Source: Candidatus Gastranaerophilales bacterium (GTDB lineage: Bacteria > Cyanobacteriota > Vampirovibrionia > Gastranaerophilales > Gastranaerophilaceae). From it: a stretch of DNA of 48,450 nt. The position numbers and the translations under genes were made by a program. Positions 26,041 through 34,714 of this stretch are shown here, piece by piece (the first letter of the stretch is position 1; each line of letters starts with the position of its first letter). The stretch spans positions 1 to 48,450 of the forward strand of contig CALUQE010000017.1 in assembly GCA_944322845.1 (NCBI GenBank), written 5' to 3'. Under the pieces are notes generated by a model. The model was not told the DNA's origin. It made no database searches and saw only the letters and a list, made by a program, of their open reading frames with translations.

Positions 26041-26055
26041 GTGTAAATTTTACAC
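26041..26055. other. Perfect palindrome GTGTAAA-T-TTTACAC
   Basis: Seven-base arms with a one-base centre, lying between the stop of the 435-residue gene (26144) and the adhE promoter. It could be an operator for adhE (about 155 nt before its ATG) or a weak terminator stem for the minus-strand gene. No Rex consensus is matched. The surrounding 25952-26143 intergenic stretch shows nothing else. Confidence 0.5.
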
Positions 26056-26143
26056 TCGCTAAAAAGCTTTATAAATTCTTTATATTTTGATGGTGATAGG
26101 TCGACTTTCGGGTGTAATTTTATAAAAACAAAATTGTTATTAT

Positions 26144-27451
26144 TTATTTTTCAATTTTAACTTTTTCAAACGGATTTAATTTACCTTGAACATCAAATTC
26201 AGAAGTTTGTAATACGACTCCCTGCTCATTATCAGATCCTTTATTTTCTTCATTTTCTTTAGTAATCTGAACATTACCGTCTTCATCAATTTCTGCTGTA
26301 TAACCCAGTGAACCGAGGTCGCTTGTTACTGCTGCATTAAGTTCTTCATTGCCTGTTTTAACAGCTTCAAAAGAACCTATACTTGTTATAACAGGTTCTA
26401 CAGAAGTATTCCAGCTTCCGACTGCACCGCTGAATTCGTTAAGTGCTCCGCCGATTGCAGTTTCAAAGTTTGTTAATAATGATACATTATCCTGCAAGCC
26501 GCCTATACCTTGAAGAACAGTCTGCAGGTTAGCGAGTGAACCGCTTGTTCTTGTCTGGCCTGCCATATTCTGGTCATTTGCAGTTCTGTATAATTTAGCG
26601 GCTGCGCCTGCTGAGAACATATTTGAAGAAGCGGCTTCTGCGGCTGCTTCAACAGCTTTTCCTGTTGCAGTATTTGTAACACCTTTTACTTGTGTAGAGG
26701 TGTTTTGTGTTACTAAATTAGCACCTTCTTGTACTAATTGGGTAATCTGCATTTGCCCGTCCTGCTGAATTGTTACTGCATTGCCTTTTGCAGTTTCTAT
26801 ATTCGTAACCGAAGTCTCAACTGCCTGACTTAAGCTTGCAACCTGTTCCTGTAAGTCACTAAGTCCTCCGACAAGTTCACTGATTTGAGCGGATAAGCCT
26901 TGAATATTTCCTAAAATAGCAGCTTTTTCTTCCGGTGTTTTTGCAGATGAAAGACGTTTTTGCTCTTCTTCAATCTGTTTGACGATTTCATTCAGTTCAG
27001 CCTGTTTGTCTGCAAGCTGCTGATTTACATCTGTAAGGCTTTCTGTTGAATTTATTACAGTGTCTTTTTCAGTTGATATTTGTGCTTCTATATTACTAAT
27101 ATTTTGATTAAGTTCTGCTTTAGCTTTTTCCTGTTCTTTTTTTAGTTCATCGGCAGCCTTTTTGTTATTTTGAACCTCTTTTTGTGCGGCTTTAGCTTCC
27201 TGATTAGTTAATTTATCAAGCAATGACATAACTGTATTGATTGTATTTTTAATCATACTGGCTGTTTGGTCGCCATTACTTCCTGTGCTGCTGTATTCAG
27301 CACTTGTTGAACCATTAAGTAAATTCCCTAATTGAAAGAATTCCTGAGCGTTAAAAGACGAGCCGCCATTTGAATCAGCAGGCAGTTTCGCAAGCAGGTT
27401 ATCAACCTGTCCGAATATTGCTTGTAAATCTGTATTTGTACCGAGACCCAT
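26144..27451 (-). CDS. Coiled-coil unknown protein under HLR1-like box
   Basis: A 435-residue, Gln/Ala/Asn/Thr-rich, acidic protein. Seen: a polar N-terminus (1-80), a long coiled-coil region (about 85-230, with heptads such as EEQKRLSSAKTPEEKAAIL), a low-complexity Ala-rich linker and a C-terminal region ending FEKVKIEK. No signal peptide, cysteine or membrane helix. Resembles secreted filament or tape-like proteins only in composition. The start ATG 27451 follows AAGGA. Its promoter (27476-27545) carries an HLR1-like box. Confidence 0.7.
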   Translation of the reverse strand: MGLGTNTDLQAIFGQVDNLLAKLPADSNGGSSFNAQEFFQLGNLLNGSTSAEYSSTGSNGDQTASMIKNTINTVMSLLDKLTNQEAKAAQKEVQNNKKAADELKKEQEKAKAELNQNISNIEAQISTEKDTVINSTESLTDVNQQLADKQAELNEIVKQIEEEQKRLSSAKTPEEKAAILGNIQGLSAQISELVGGLSDLQEQVASLSQAVETSVTNIETAKGNAVTIQQDGQMQITQLVQEGANLVTQNTSTQVKGVTNTATGKAVEAAAEAASSNMFSAGAAAKLYRTANDQNMAGQTRTSGSLANLQTVLQGIGGLQDNVSLLTNFETAIGGALNEFSGAVGSWNTSVEPVITSIGSFEAVKTGNEELNAAVTSDLGSLGYTAEIDEDGNVQITKENEENKGSDNEQGVVLQTSEFDVQGKLNPFEKVKIEK

Positions 27452-27474
27452 CTTACGTGCTTCCTTTTTATACC

Positions 27475-27545
27475 ATCTTATATATATAAAGTATAATAAA
27501 TATATGCGATTTCGACCCTTTTAAAAATTGTTACAAAACTTAACT
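27475..27545 (-). promoter_or_regulatory. HLR1-like box and class B -10 (minus)
   Basis: Plus strand GTTACAAAACTTAACT (27530-27545), minus strand AGTTAAGTTTTGTAAC. After 50 nt the minus strand has TAAGAT (plus 27475-27480) within ATACTTTATATATATAAGA (plus 27476-27494). This -10 region is the same 19-mer as at 22597-22615 on the plus strand. Confidence 0.65.
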
Positions 27546-27657
27546 TAAAATATAATTTATTGGTCAAAAATGTAGCCACCGAGCTTATAGACATGCGGCC
27601 GGTTAATATTGTACAAATATAATGTGAAAAGAAAGTTGAGAAGGGGATATTGGGTTG

Positions 27658-27879
27658 ATGGATATTTTTACGGAGAGAGAAAGAGATGTTTTGCATTTGT
27701 TACTATTGGGATTAAATAATAAGGAGATTTCTGACAGGCTTTTTATTTCTAACCATACTACTAAAGCTCATGTGGCATCCATTTACAAGAAATTAGGAGT
27801 TTCAAACAGAGTTCAGGCGGCAGTTAAGAGTTTGAAATTAGGTGCAGGAGAATATTTTGATTTAGAAGAAATTATGTAA
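27658..27879 (+). CDS. Single-domain LuxR/GerE-type regulator
   Basis: A 73-residue protein consisting only of a GerE/LuxR helix-turn-helix domain. Seen: FTERERDVLHLLLLGLNNK, the HTH core EISDRLFISNHTTKAHV and KKLGVSNRVQAAV. There is no receiver or ligand-binding domain, as in small autonomous regulators like GerE. ATG 27658 is chosen; an in-frame TTG directly before it also fits the AAGGGG site at 27641-27646. TATAAT lies at 27618-27623. No target operon is obvious; it is divergent from the 435-residue gene. Confidence 0.85.
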   Translation: MDIFTERERDVLHLLLLGLNNKEISDRLFISNHTTKAHVASIYKKLGVSNRVQAAVKSLKLGAGEYFDLEEIM

Positions 27880-27918
27880 AAAAAATGAAGCCCGTTTTTA
27901 TCGGACTTCATTTTTATT
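27880..27918. terminator. Bidirectional terminator between LuxR gene and pnp
   Basis: AATGAAGCCCG (27884-27894) pairs with CGGACTTCATT (27902-27912) with one mismatch; A-run precedes, T-run follows. It can serve both the LuxR-type gene and pnp. Confidence 0.85.
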
Positions 27919-27927
27919 TTTTATAGT

Positions 27928-30072
27928 TTAAGCATTTATAATTCTTGCTTTATCTTCTTCTGTTACACCTTTGATTGTCAGGTTAATTCTGCCTTTATCA
28001 TCAATCTTGATAACCTTAACAATCACTTCATCGCCGATATTTACGTGCGGTTCTATTGTTTCAATTCTTTCCTGACAGATTTGAGAAATGTGAACCATAC
28101 CGTCTTTGCCGCCGCCGAGTTCAACGAATGCGCCGATAGGAATAATTCGAACAACTTTACCTTTAATTACCATTCCGACTTCAGGTTTGAAAGTTAAATC
28201 ATTAATCATACGTTTGGCGATTTGTGCACCTTCCTGATCGTTAGATGTAATTGTAACAACACCGTTATCCTGAATATCGATTTCGGCACCGGAAGCTTCA
28301 ATGATAGCTCTGATTTGTTTTCCGCCAGGTCCGATAACTGTTCCGATATCTTCAACAGGAATTGTCATTGTTGTGATGCTTGGTGCGTAAGGAGATAAGT
28401 GGTCTGCCGGTTTAGTGATAACTTTTCTCATTTCACCTAAGATATGCAGTCTGCCTTCTTTTGCCTGAGCAAGTGCTCTTCTGAGAGTTTCGTTTGCGAT
28501 ACCTTTAGCTTTCATATCCATTTGAAGAGCTGTGATTCCGTCGTCATTACCCGTAACTTTGAAGTCCATATCGCCGAGGAAGTCTTCAATTCCCTGAATA
28601 TCAGTAAGAACAACAGGTTCTCTTCCCGGTTCGGTAATCATACCCATTGCAACGCCGCCGATCATGCATTTTACAGGAACGCCGGCATTCATAAGAGCCA
28701 TTGAAGAACCGCAAGTTGAACCCATTGAAGTTGAACCGTTTGATTCAAGTACATCTGAAGTTACACGAATTGTGTAGCCGAATTCTTCCTGAGAAGGAAG
28801 AGCCGGAACGTTTGCTCTTTCTGCTAAGTTTCCGTGACCGACTTCACGTCTTCCAGGGCCTCTTAGAGGTTTTACCTCACCTACTGAGAAACCAGGGAAA
28901 ATATATTTGTGCATATAAGTTTTTTCTGTTTCCGGATCAACTCCGTCTAATTCCTGCTTCATGCCAGGGCCTGCAAGAGTTGCAACGGAAAGAATCTGAG
29001 TCTGTCCTCTTGTAAATACGGCAGAACCGTGTGCACGAGGGATAACTCCGACTTCGCACCAGATAGGACGAACTTCGTTTGGTTTTCTTCCGTCAGCCCT
29101 AACGCCTTCGTCAAGAATCATTGCACGCATAATTTTCTTTTCTGCGGCTTTGAATTCTTCTGAAACAAAGTCAATACCGGTTTCTTCCATAATCTGGTGG
29201 ATGTAGTGATCTTCCGGAAGAGCTTCAACTTTTTCTTTAACAAGTTTTTTAGCTTCTTCAAGTTTATTTTGTCTGTATTCTCTGTCGAAGTTGTGGTATG
29301 CATCAAAAATCATATCGTGAGCAACTTCGTTAATAATATTTTTTAATTCGGTTGTATCGTAAGGGTCTACAAATTCTTCTTTAACAACGCCGCAAGCTTT
29401 GGCAAATTCTACCTGAGCTTCGCACTGTTTTCTTATTTCACCCTGAGCAAATTCAACAGCTTCCATAATATCGTCTTCAGTCACGAATTTGCATCCGGCT
29501 TCAACCATAATTACGCTGTCGTGTGTGCCGGCAACAACGATATCTAATGCAGATTTGTCAGCCTGCTGGTGTGTAGGGTTTGCAATTAATTGTCCGTCGA
29601 GTTTAGAAACTCTTACAGCACCGATAGGACCTTCAAAAGGAGCGCCTGAAAGCATTAATGCGCAGGAAGCACCGAGCATTGCTAAAGTGTCCGGCTGATT
29701 TTGCTGATCATAGCTGAACAACTGGGCTACGATTTGAATATCGTTTCTGTATCCTTTAGGGAAAAGAGGTCTTATAGGTCTGTCGATTAAACGTGAAACA
29801 AGGATTGCCTTGTCGCTTGCTTTACCTTCTGAACGGTTGTAACCGCCAGGTATACGGCCTATTGAAGACATTCTTTCTTCATAATCAATAAGCAACGGGA
29901 AAAAGTCGATACCTACTCTTGGTTCTTTGCTTACACAGCAGTGAACAAAGAGCATTGTATCTCCGCATCTAACGGTAACACTTCCGTTAGTGGAACGTGC
30001 ATATTTCCCCGTTTCTACAGTGACGGTCTTGCCGCCGATTTCTAATTGAAAACTTTTTGTTTCCGGTACCAT
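27928..30072 (-). CDS. pnp: Polyribonucleotide nucleotidyltransferase (PNPase)
   Basis: PNPase, 714 residues, degrades RNA 3' to 5' by phosphorolysis. Seen: first RNase PH domain (FVHCCVSKEPRVGIDFFPL), helical linker, second RNase PH domain with catalytic FTRGQTQ...GPGRREVGHG and the DIQGIEDFLGDMDFKV acidic residues, then KH (IGPGGKQIRAI) and S1 (GAFVELGGGKDGMVHISQI) domains at the C-terminus. Complete length. The leader holds a hairpin (CCGGC/GCCGG at 30087-30105), reminiscent of RNase III-dependent pnp autocontrol in E. coli, but that is only a parallel. Confidence 0.97.
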   Translation of the reverse strand: MVPETKSFQLEIGGKTVTVETGKYARSTNGSVTVRCGDTMLFVHCCVSKEPRVGIDFFPLLIDYEERMSSIGRIPGGYNRSEGKASDKAILVSRLIDRPIRPLFPKGYRNDIQIVAQLFSYDQQNQPDTLAMLGASCALMLSGAPFEGPIGAVRVSKLDGQLIANPTHQQADKSALDIVVAGTHDSVIMVEAGCKFVTEDDIMEAVEFAQGEIRKQCEAQVEFAKACGVVKEEFVDPYDTTELKNIINEVAHDMIFDAYHNFDREYRQNKLEEAKKLVKEKVEALPEDHYIHQIMEETGIDFVSEEFKAAEKKIMRAMILDEGVRADGRKPNEVRPIWCEVGVIPRAHGSAVFTRGQTQILSVATLAGPGMKQELDGVDPETEKTYMHKYIFPGFSVGEVKPLRGPGRREVGHGNLAERANVPALPSQEEFGYTIRVTSDVLESNGSTSMGSTCGSSMALMNAGVPVKCMIGGVAMGMITEPGREPVVLTDIQGIEDFLGDMDFKVTGNDDGITALQMDMKAKGIANETLRRALAQAKEGRLHILGEMRKVITKPADHLSPYAPSITTMTIPVEDIGTVIGPGGKQIRAIIEASGAEIDIQDNGVVTITSNDQEGAQIAKRMINDLTFKPEVGMVIKGKVVRIIPIGAFVELGGGKDGMVHISQICQERIETIEPHVNIGDEVIVKVIKIDDKGRINLTIKGVTEEDKARIINA

Positions 30073-30085
30073 TTTTCCTTCTTTC

Positions 30086-30141
30086 TCCGGCTACTCGAAA
30101 GCCGGATGCTTCCATTATGTTATACTATATTTATTCCACTT
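30086..30141 (-). promoter_or_regulatory. pnp class A-like promoter and leader hairpin
   Basis: On the minus strand, AAGTGGAAT (plus 30133-30141), 7 nt, GTATAACAT (plus 30117-30125): the same two core elements with the same gap as the class A promoters, but no HLR1-like box further upstream. The transcript then forms hairpin CCGGC (30087-30091)/GCCGG (30101-30105) about 15 nt before the ATG. Confidence 0.55.
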
Positions 30142-30184
30142 TAATCATAGTATAAACAAAAATGGTTGTCTACGAGCAGGAAAA

Positions 30185-30697
30185 TTACTGATTGGCGCCG
30201 TCTTCTATAACGGGTTGGATATCCAGTTTAGAGAAGGTTCTTGTAGCTTTAGCAAACTTGTAAGTTCCGGGCGGTGTGGTGGCTGCCAGAGAAGCGGCAA
30301 ATCCTGCAGAAATACCTATAATTATGCCGGCAACAGTTGCGAGTATCGTTTTTACTCTGGATAAATTTTTAGTTAATGCAATTGGTATTGCAGCACCGAT
30401 AACACCTCCGGCAGCAACTATTGCACGTGAAGTATTTCTTCTCTTTTTAATATCCTTTTCAGAAGAGTTTTCCAGTACAAATTTTTGTATTTGCGGAGCT
30501 GCGTCCATTACATCTTTGTAGGCAGATTCAAATTTATCTGTCTGATTTTGAGGAACACTGAGCTTTCCGGCTTCTTCTCCCTGTGAATCAATAACTCTGT
30601 AAACGGTTCTGCCATAGGGAGTTGTTCCTATTCTTTGAATGTTGCCATACGAATTCTGTTTAAAGCCAGTTTGACCCGCATTAAATATGTCAATCAT
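30185..30697 (-). CDS. Unknown 170-residue two-helix membrane protein
   Basis: Seen: a polar N-terminal half with GQTGFKQNSYGN near residue 8, then two hydrophobic segments at about 91-110 and 119-140 joined by a short basic loop, and a C-terminal polar tail. No signal peptide. No family recognised. It lies between pnp and mnmA with about 110 nt to pnp and a TATAAT-like -10 (minus, about 30 nt upstream). Confidence 0.6.
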   Translation of the reverse strand: MIDIFNAGQTGFKQNSYGNIQRIGTTPYGRTVYRVIDSQGEEAGKLSVPQNQTDKFESAYKDVMDAAPQIQKFVLENSSEKDIKKRRNTSRAIVAAGGVIGAAIPIALTKNLSRVKTILATVAGIIIGISAGFAASLAATTPPGTYKFAKATRTFSKLDIQPVIEDGANQ

Positions 30698-30791
30698 ATA
30701 ACCACCTTCACACTTTCTTCCATTATATTTATAAACACCTAAAATCGCAATAATTTGCTAGTGTATTAAGAAATATAAAGAAAGTTTGTAA

Positions 30792-31829
30792 TTATATAAA
30801 ACTTCCGCCTAACAAATGTCCGTCATTCCTGTCGTATAAAACGCAGGCCTGTCCCTTTGCTATTGCAGAAACTTTCTGCGGAAATTTGATTACTGTTTTG
30901 TCATTGCCAGATATTACCTTGCACGGAACTGCCTGCATATTGTATCTGATTTTTGCAAGAGCTTCAAATTCTTCTGTTTCAACCGGATAGCTCCAGTTAA
31001 CTTTCTCAAGCACAAGTTCATTGCTGTATAAATCATCCTTGTAACCTACATATACGATGTTTTTGGCGGCATTAACTTCTACAACATAAAGCGCTTCAGG
31101 TGCTGCGAGCCCTATCCCTTTGCGCTGCCCGATTGTGTACTGCCAGAAACCATTGTGCTTCCCCAGAATTTTTCCGGTAGATTTTTCTATAAATAATCCC
31201 TCTTTCGGAGCAAAAATATTATTTAAGTATTTTTTTGTTGTTATCGGTGCTTTTATAAAGCAAATATCCTGACTTTCCTTGGAAGATTTGCTCGGAAGAT
31301 CGTTCTCATTTGCGATTTCTCTCACATCTTCTTTTCTTAAGTCAGATAGGGGAAATAGAGTTTTTGCAAGATGTTTTTGACTAACCATAAAGAGAAAATA
31401 CAACTGATCTTTGTGTTCGTCTGATGCCGGATATAATTTAAAAAATCCGCCGTCCTCTTTTATTTTGGCATAATGTCCGGTTGCAATAAAATCAGCGTTC
31501 AGGTCATTAACAGCAAAATCAAAAAGAGCACCCCATTTCATATATTTATTACACATAATACAAGGGTTAGGGGTCTCTCCTGAAGCGTAAGAGTTTTCAA
31601 AATAGTCAATAACTTTTTCTTTAAAAACTTTTGTTGCATCAAACGGGTAAAACGGAATATCAAGTTTTTTAGCAACGGTTTCGGCATTCTGAACGACGGT
31701 TTCTGCATCATCCGTATTTGTCGTTTTTGCCGTAATTCCGACAACATCAAACCCCTGCTGTTTTAAAAGCAAGGCTGCAACACTGCTGTCCACTCCTCCG
31801 GACATTGCAACGGCAACGCGCTTAGTCAT
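30792..31829 (-). CDS. mnmA: tRNA 2-thiouridylase MnmA
   Basis: MnmA, 345 residues, thiolates the wobble uridine of tRNA-Lys, Glu and Gln. Seen: PP-loop MSGGVDSSVAALLL at residues 9-22, first catalytic Cys in TPNPCIMCNKYMKWG near 95, second in SQDICFIKAP near 190, and GQRKGIG near 235. ATG 31829 overlaps the previous gene's stop by 8 nt; the longer ORF would overlap it heavily. A tRNA-Gln is encoded at 47547. Confidence 0.95.
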   Translation of the reverse strand: MTKRVAVAMSGGVDSSVAALLLKQQGFDVVGITAKTTNTDDAETVVQNAETVAKKLDIPFYPFDATKVFKEKVIDYFENSYASGETPNPCIMCNKYMKWGALFDFAVNDLNADFIATGHYAKIKEDGGFFKLYPASDEHKDQLYFLFMVSQKHLAKTLFPLSDLRKEDVREIANENDLPSKSSKESQDICFIKAPITTKKYLNNIFAPKEGLFIEKSTGKILGKHNGFWQYTIGQRKGIGLAAPEALYVVEVNAAKNIVYVGYKDDLYSNELVLEKVNWSYPVETEEFEALAKIRYNMQAVPCKVISGNDKTVIKFPQKVSAIAKGQACVLYDRNDGHLLGGSFI

Positions 31830-32568
31830 CCAGTAAAACCTTCTCGCCGTATGCGGTAAGTCTGTATTCAGAAGCGCCAACTAAACCGGTTAAATCAGGC
31901 AGGCACTCAATATAATCTCTGTTAATTGCTTCCTGCAAAACGCTGTGATCTATTATTACCGCAATATTTTGCATTAATTTTGCATTAAGCTGCTTTAGTG
32001 TAAATCTAGGTTTCTGCTCATACTGGGTGAAATAGTATGCTGTCATAAGCAGGTAATCGATTTTCTTCTCAATCGGTTTTGTTGAAATAAAATTGATAAA
32101 TGCATTATCTTTTTTTATAGACGGATTCGGCTTAAAAGATAATTCTGTTTGCGGGGCTTGAAGAGACTTCTCCAGAATATTATCAAAATCTGCCGGTTTT
32201 GATTCTGCCTCATTCGGGGTCGTAACTGTTGAAAATTCTTCTTCCTGAACTTTTTCCGGCTCGTTTTCAACATTTTGCGAATTTCCCGGAGCGTAAAATA
32301 TATCCAGATTTTTACTTGTGTCTTCTGCCGGAGGTTCTGCTTTTGGCATTCTTTTTAATTGTTCGTCAATTTTTTTCTGGGTAATTTCTTTTTCTGCATT
32401 AATCTGCGAGTTAACGATGTCCTTACATTGCTGGACTTTATGTTTTTGTACATATTCTGAAGCTGTTCTTACCCACTTGGCAAATTGGCTTACAATAAGC
32501 TCTTTATCAGTAGTGGTTAATGACAGCTGATACTTTCCCTTTGTTATTTTAAAAGAATAAATTGACAT
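31822..32568 (-). CDS. Unknown two-domain protein upstream of mnmA
   Basis: A 248-residue soluble protein. Seen: an N-terminal domain of about 45 residues (Y-x-FK-x2-KG...L...D...V-x2-Q-x2-KW pattern), a Pro/Glu-rich disordered linker (about 70-150), and a C-terminal region (165-248) with helices and a final EYRLTAYG that look like a winged helix. The N-terminal domain is clearly related to the 40-residue protein at 32594. Same operon as that gene and mnmA. Function unknown. Confidence 0.7.
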   Translation of the reverse strand: MSIYSFKITKGKYQLSLTTTDKELIVSQFAKWVRTASEYVQKHKVQQCKDIVNSQINAEKEITQKKIDEQLKRMPKAEPPAEDTSKNLDIFYAPGNSQNVENEPEKVQEEEFSTVTTPNEAESKPADFDNILEKSLQAPQTELSFKPNPSIKKDNAFINFISTKPIEKKIDYLLMTAYYFTQYEQKPRFTLKQLNAKLMQNIAVIIDHSVLQEAINRDYIECLPDLTGLVGASEYRLTAYGEKVLLDD

Positions 32569-32593
32569 TTTATACCCTTACCCGAATTAAAAA

Positions 32594-32716
32594 TTATTTG
32601 TCCTGAAGAAGTTCTTCTCTCCATTTGTTGAGCTGTTCTTCAACAAACTCCAAATCATCGGATTTTAATTCGATTTCAATATCACCTTTTTTCATTTTGA
32701 ATACGTATTCGTGCAT
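32594..32716 (-). CDS. 40-residue stand-alone copy of the neighbour's N-domain
   Basis: A very short gene. Seen: ATG 32714-32716 preceded by a strong GGAGG (complement of 32721-32725), an acidic-lysine composition and the pattern YVFKMKKG...IEIELK...D...VEEQLNKW, matching the first 35 residues of the 248-residue protein encoded 26 nt downstream. Most likely a tandem duplication of a small domain, one copy of which was fused to a larger C-terminal part. It is the first gene of the operon leading into mnmA. Confidence 0.7.
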   Translation of the reverse strand: MHEYVFKMKKGDIEIELKSDDLEFVEEQLNKWREELLQDK

Positions 32717-32736
32717 ACAACCTCCTTAATGTGTTA

Positions 32737-32765
32737 AGTTTACCTTAAAATAATCAAAGTTTCAA
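32737..32765 (-). promoter_or_regulatory. Sigma-70-type promoter of the mnmA operon
   Basis: On the minus strand TTGAAA (plus 32760-32765), 17 nt, TAAACT (plus 32737-32742), about 20 nt before the 40-residue gene. Contrasts with the HLR1-linked promoters, which lack such a -35. Confidence 0.6.
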
Positions 32766-32881
32766 GTTTAATTAAATTTTTGTAAAATGTATGTTTTTAG
32801 TTTTGTGAGCGCAAAAATTTAATTTTTCAGTTTTTTTATAGTATAATGTAAAGGTAGTATTGAAAAGAGGTTTTCTGAAAA

Positions 32882-34117
32882 ATGAAAAAGATTGTTATTT
32901 GTACTGTCCTAATGGCAGCAGGAGCAATATCTCTGTTTAACATCAACAACAATATTGATACATCAGCTCCTGAATTCGGATTTAAAAATTCTTATGCAAT
33001 CGTACTCGGGTACGACAAATCAATGAGTGAAAAGACCATTAAGGCGGCTGTTATAGACAGCTATTTCCGTGAAGTTGCGGCTAACGGTAAAATTGTAAGA
33101 TGGAATAGAGCGTCATTTCCTTTAAAAGTATATATTCAAGATTCAACAGATGTTCCTGATTACTACAGAGAAGTTGTTATGAGTGCATATCAGGCATGGC
33201 AAAGGGCTAGTGAAGGGCTTGTGCGTTTTACTTTTGTAGAAGCTCCTGAAGATGCAGAGATCAAGTGCTATTTTAAGAATATAAATAACGATGATAACGC
33301 CCCGATTGGCTCACAGGCTTTTGAAGTTAACGGGAATACAATCTTGGGGTCTACAATTTTCTTTAAGAAAACTGATGAAAAGAAACATAATTTGGATTCA
33401 AAACAATTGTTTTCATCCGCTTTGCAGGAAATAGGGCATTCTTTAGGTTTGAACGGTAAAAGCCCGAGCATTTATGATGTAATGTATCCTATCGGAACAA
33501 AGTTTAATACGGAAATTACCGCAAGAGATTTGAAAACTCTGGCTTTGTTATATTCGGTAGTGCCGGACGTAACAAATGTTCCGGTAACTGCGGAAGAAAA
33601 AGCACAGTTGTTTACGGTTGGTGAAATTTTAGCGACATTAAATGTTCCTGTAGATGACAGTATGAATCCGGATGAAGTTGTTGCTCAGGATATAGAGACT
33701 AAGCTGGCTCTTGCAGAACAGTACAGAAAACGTGCAGAGTATGATAAAGCTGCTCAGGAATATCAGGCTGTTGCTCAGATGAAAAGCGACAGAAGAAGCA
33801 AATCAGAAGTTTATTACGAAGTTGCGGTAATGTATCTGGATGCTGAAGAATTTGATAAGGCAAAAAGCTGTGCTGAAATTGCATGTGCTACTGATATGAA
33901 TGATTTGACGGAAACTCTGCCGGCTTTGATTGATTATTATACAAAAAGATCTAATTCTGCAGTAGAACAGTTAGAAACAATTTTGCAGCAGGATCCGTAT
34001 AATAAGCACGCATATAAATTGTTGTGTCAGATTTATCGTGAAAAACATCACGAAAATATGCTGAATGCAACAATTAAGAAATACGGAAAAACAGCCGGTC
34101 AGGTAGAAGAAGATTAA
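32882..34117 (+). CDS. Matrixin-like protein with lost zinc ligands, TPR tail
   Basis: A 411-residue exported protein. Seen: a signal peptide or membrane anchor (residues 1-20, MKKIVICTVLMAAGAISLF), a matrixin/M10-like domain (about 70-215) with RWNRASFPLKVYIQDS, the helix LQEIGHSLGL at 181-190 and a Met-turn DVMYP at 199-203, then TPR-like helices (about 270-400). In active matrixins the zinc motif is HExxHxxGxxH; here the first His is Gln182 and the third is Gly192, so only His186 remains. I infer a catalytically dead, binding-type protein. Promoter has TATAAT at 32842-32847. Confidence 0.7.
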   Translation: MKKIVICTVLMAAGAISLFNINNNIDTSAPEFGFKNSYAIVLGYDKSMSEKTIKAAVIDSYFREVAANGKIVRWNRASFPLKVYIQDSTDVPDYYREVVMSAYQAWQRASEGLVRFTFVEAPEDAEIKCYFKNINNDDNAPIGSQAFEVNGNTILGSTIFFKKTDEKKHNLDSKQLFSSALQEIGHSLGLNGKSPSIYDVMYPIGTKFNTEITARDLKTLALLYSVVPDVTNVPVTAEEKAQLFTVGEILATLNVPVDDSMNPDEVVAQDIETKLALAEQYRKRAEYDKAAQEYQAVAQMKSDRRSKSEVYYEVAVMYLDAEEFDKAKSCAEIACATDMNDLTETLPALIDYYTKRSNSAVEQLETILQQDPYNKHAYKLLCQIYREKHHENMLNATIKKYGKTAGQVEED

Positions 34118-34140
34118 ATTTCTTATAAGTATAGATTTTA

Positions 34141-34176
34141 ACGGGCTGTGTTGTGATATACAACATAGCCCGTTTG
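34141..34176 (+). terminator. Terminator after the matrixin-like gene
   Basis: ACGGGCTGTGTTGT (34141-34154) pairs with ACAACATAGCCCGT (34160-34173) around a 5-nt loop; a short T-rich tail follows. One G-U pair. Confidence 0.8.
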
Positions 34177-34235
34177 TCTAATGTAGCTTTTTTCAAACTC
34201 CTGTATATTATGATGGTAGGCAAAAGGAGATTAGA

Positions 34236-34712
34236 ATGAATACAAATTTAATAATAAGAGAACCGGAATTGTATTTTGATAGTTTACATCATGAGCTCAA
34301 TAATTTTTTGAGAGATACTTTTTTACATCCCAGCTTTGCAAATCCTTTGAACGTAAAGAAAAATTCTATCTGGCGTCCTGCGGTAGAGATTAAACAAAAT
34401 GATAACGAATATAAAATCAAAGTTCAGCTTCCGGGGGTTGATAAGGATGATATTGATGTGGAATTGGATAATGATTTTATGACTATCACTGCAGAAATTG
34501 AAGAAGAGAAAGAGCAGAAAGACGAACAGGAGAAGAATGCAAAATTTCACACCTGTGAATTCAGATACGGGAAATATCAGAGAACAATATCGTTTGATGA
34601 GCCTATAAAGGCTTCTGAAGCTCAGGCGGAGTATAAAAATGGAGTCTTGAAAATAAGTATCCCAAAGGTAAACACAGAAAAGACTAAATCAAGAAAATTG
34701 GAAATATCATAA
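34236..34712 (+). CDS. Hsp20/alpha-crystallin small heat shock protein
   Basis: A 158-residue Hsp20-family chaperone that holds unfolding proteins. Seen: a short N-terminal region (1-40), the alpha-crystallin domain (about 45-140) starting WRPAVEIKQNDNEYKI, the A-x-x-x-n-GVL motif in AEYKNGVLKISIPK, and a short C-terminal extension; the I-x-I motif reads LEIS-like at the end. ATG follows AAAGGAG. No CIRCE element is visible upstream. The stop is immediately followed by a structured RNA candidate. Confidence 0.92.
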   Translation: MNTNLIIREPELYFDSLHHELNNFLRDTFLHPSFANPLNVKKNSIWRPAVEIKQNDNEYKIKVQLPGVDKDDIDVELDNDFMTITAEIEEEKEQKDEQEKNAKFHTCEFRYGKYQRTISFDEPIKASEAQAEYKNGVLKISIPKVNTEKTKSRKLEIS

Positions 34713-34714
34713 TC

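Noticed and set aside
22686..26100. Shared string TTTGATGGTGA-TAGG at 22686 and 26085
   Set aside because: Only about 15 bases with an indel and no common context; probably chance.
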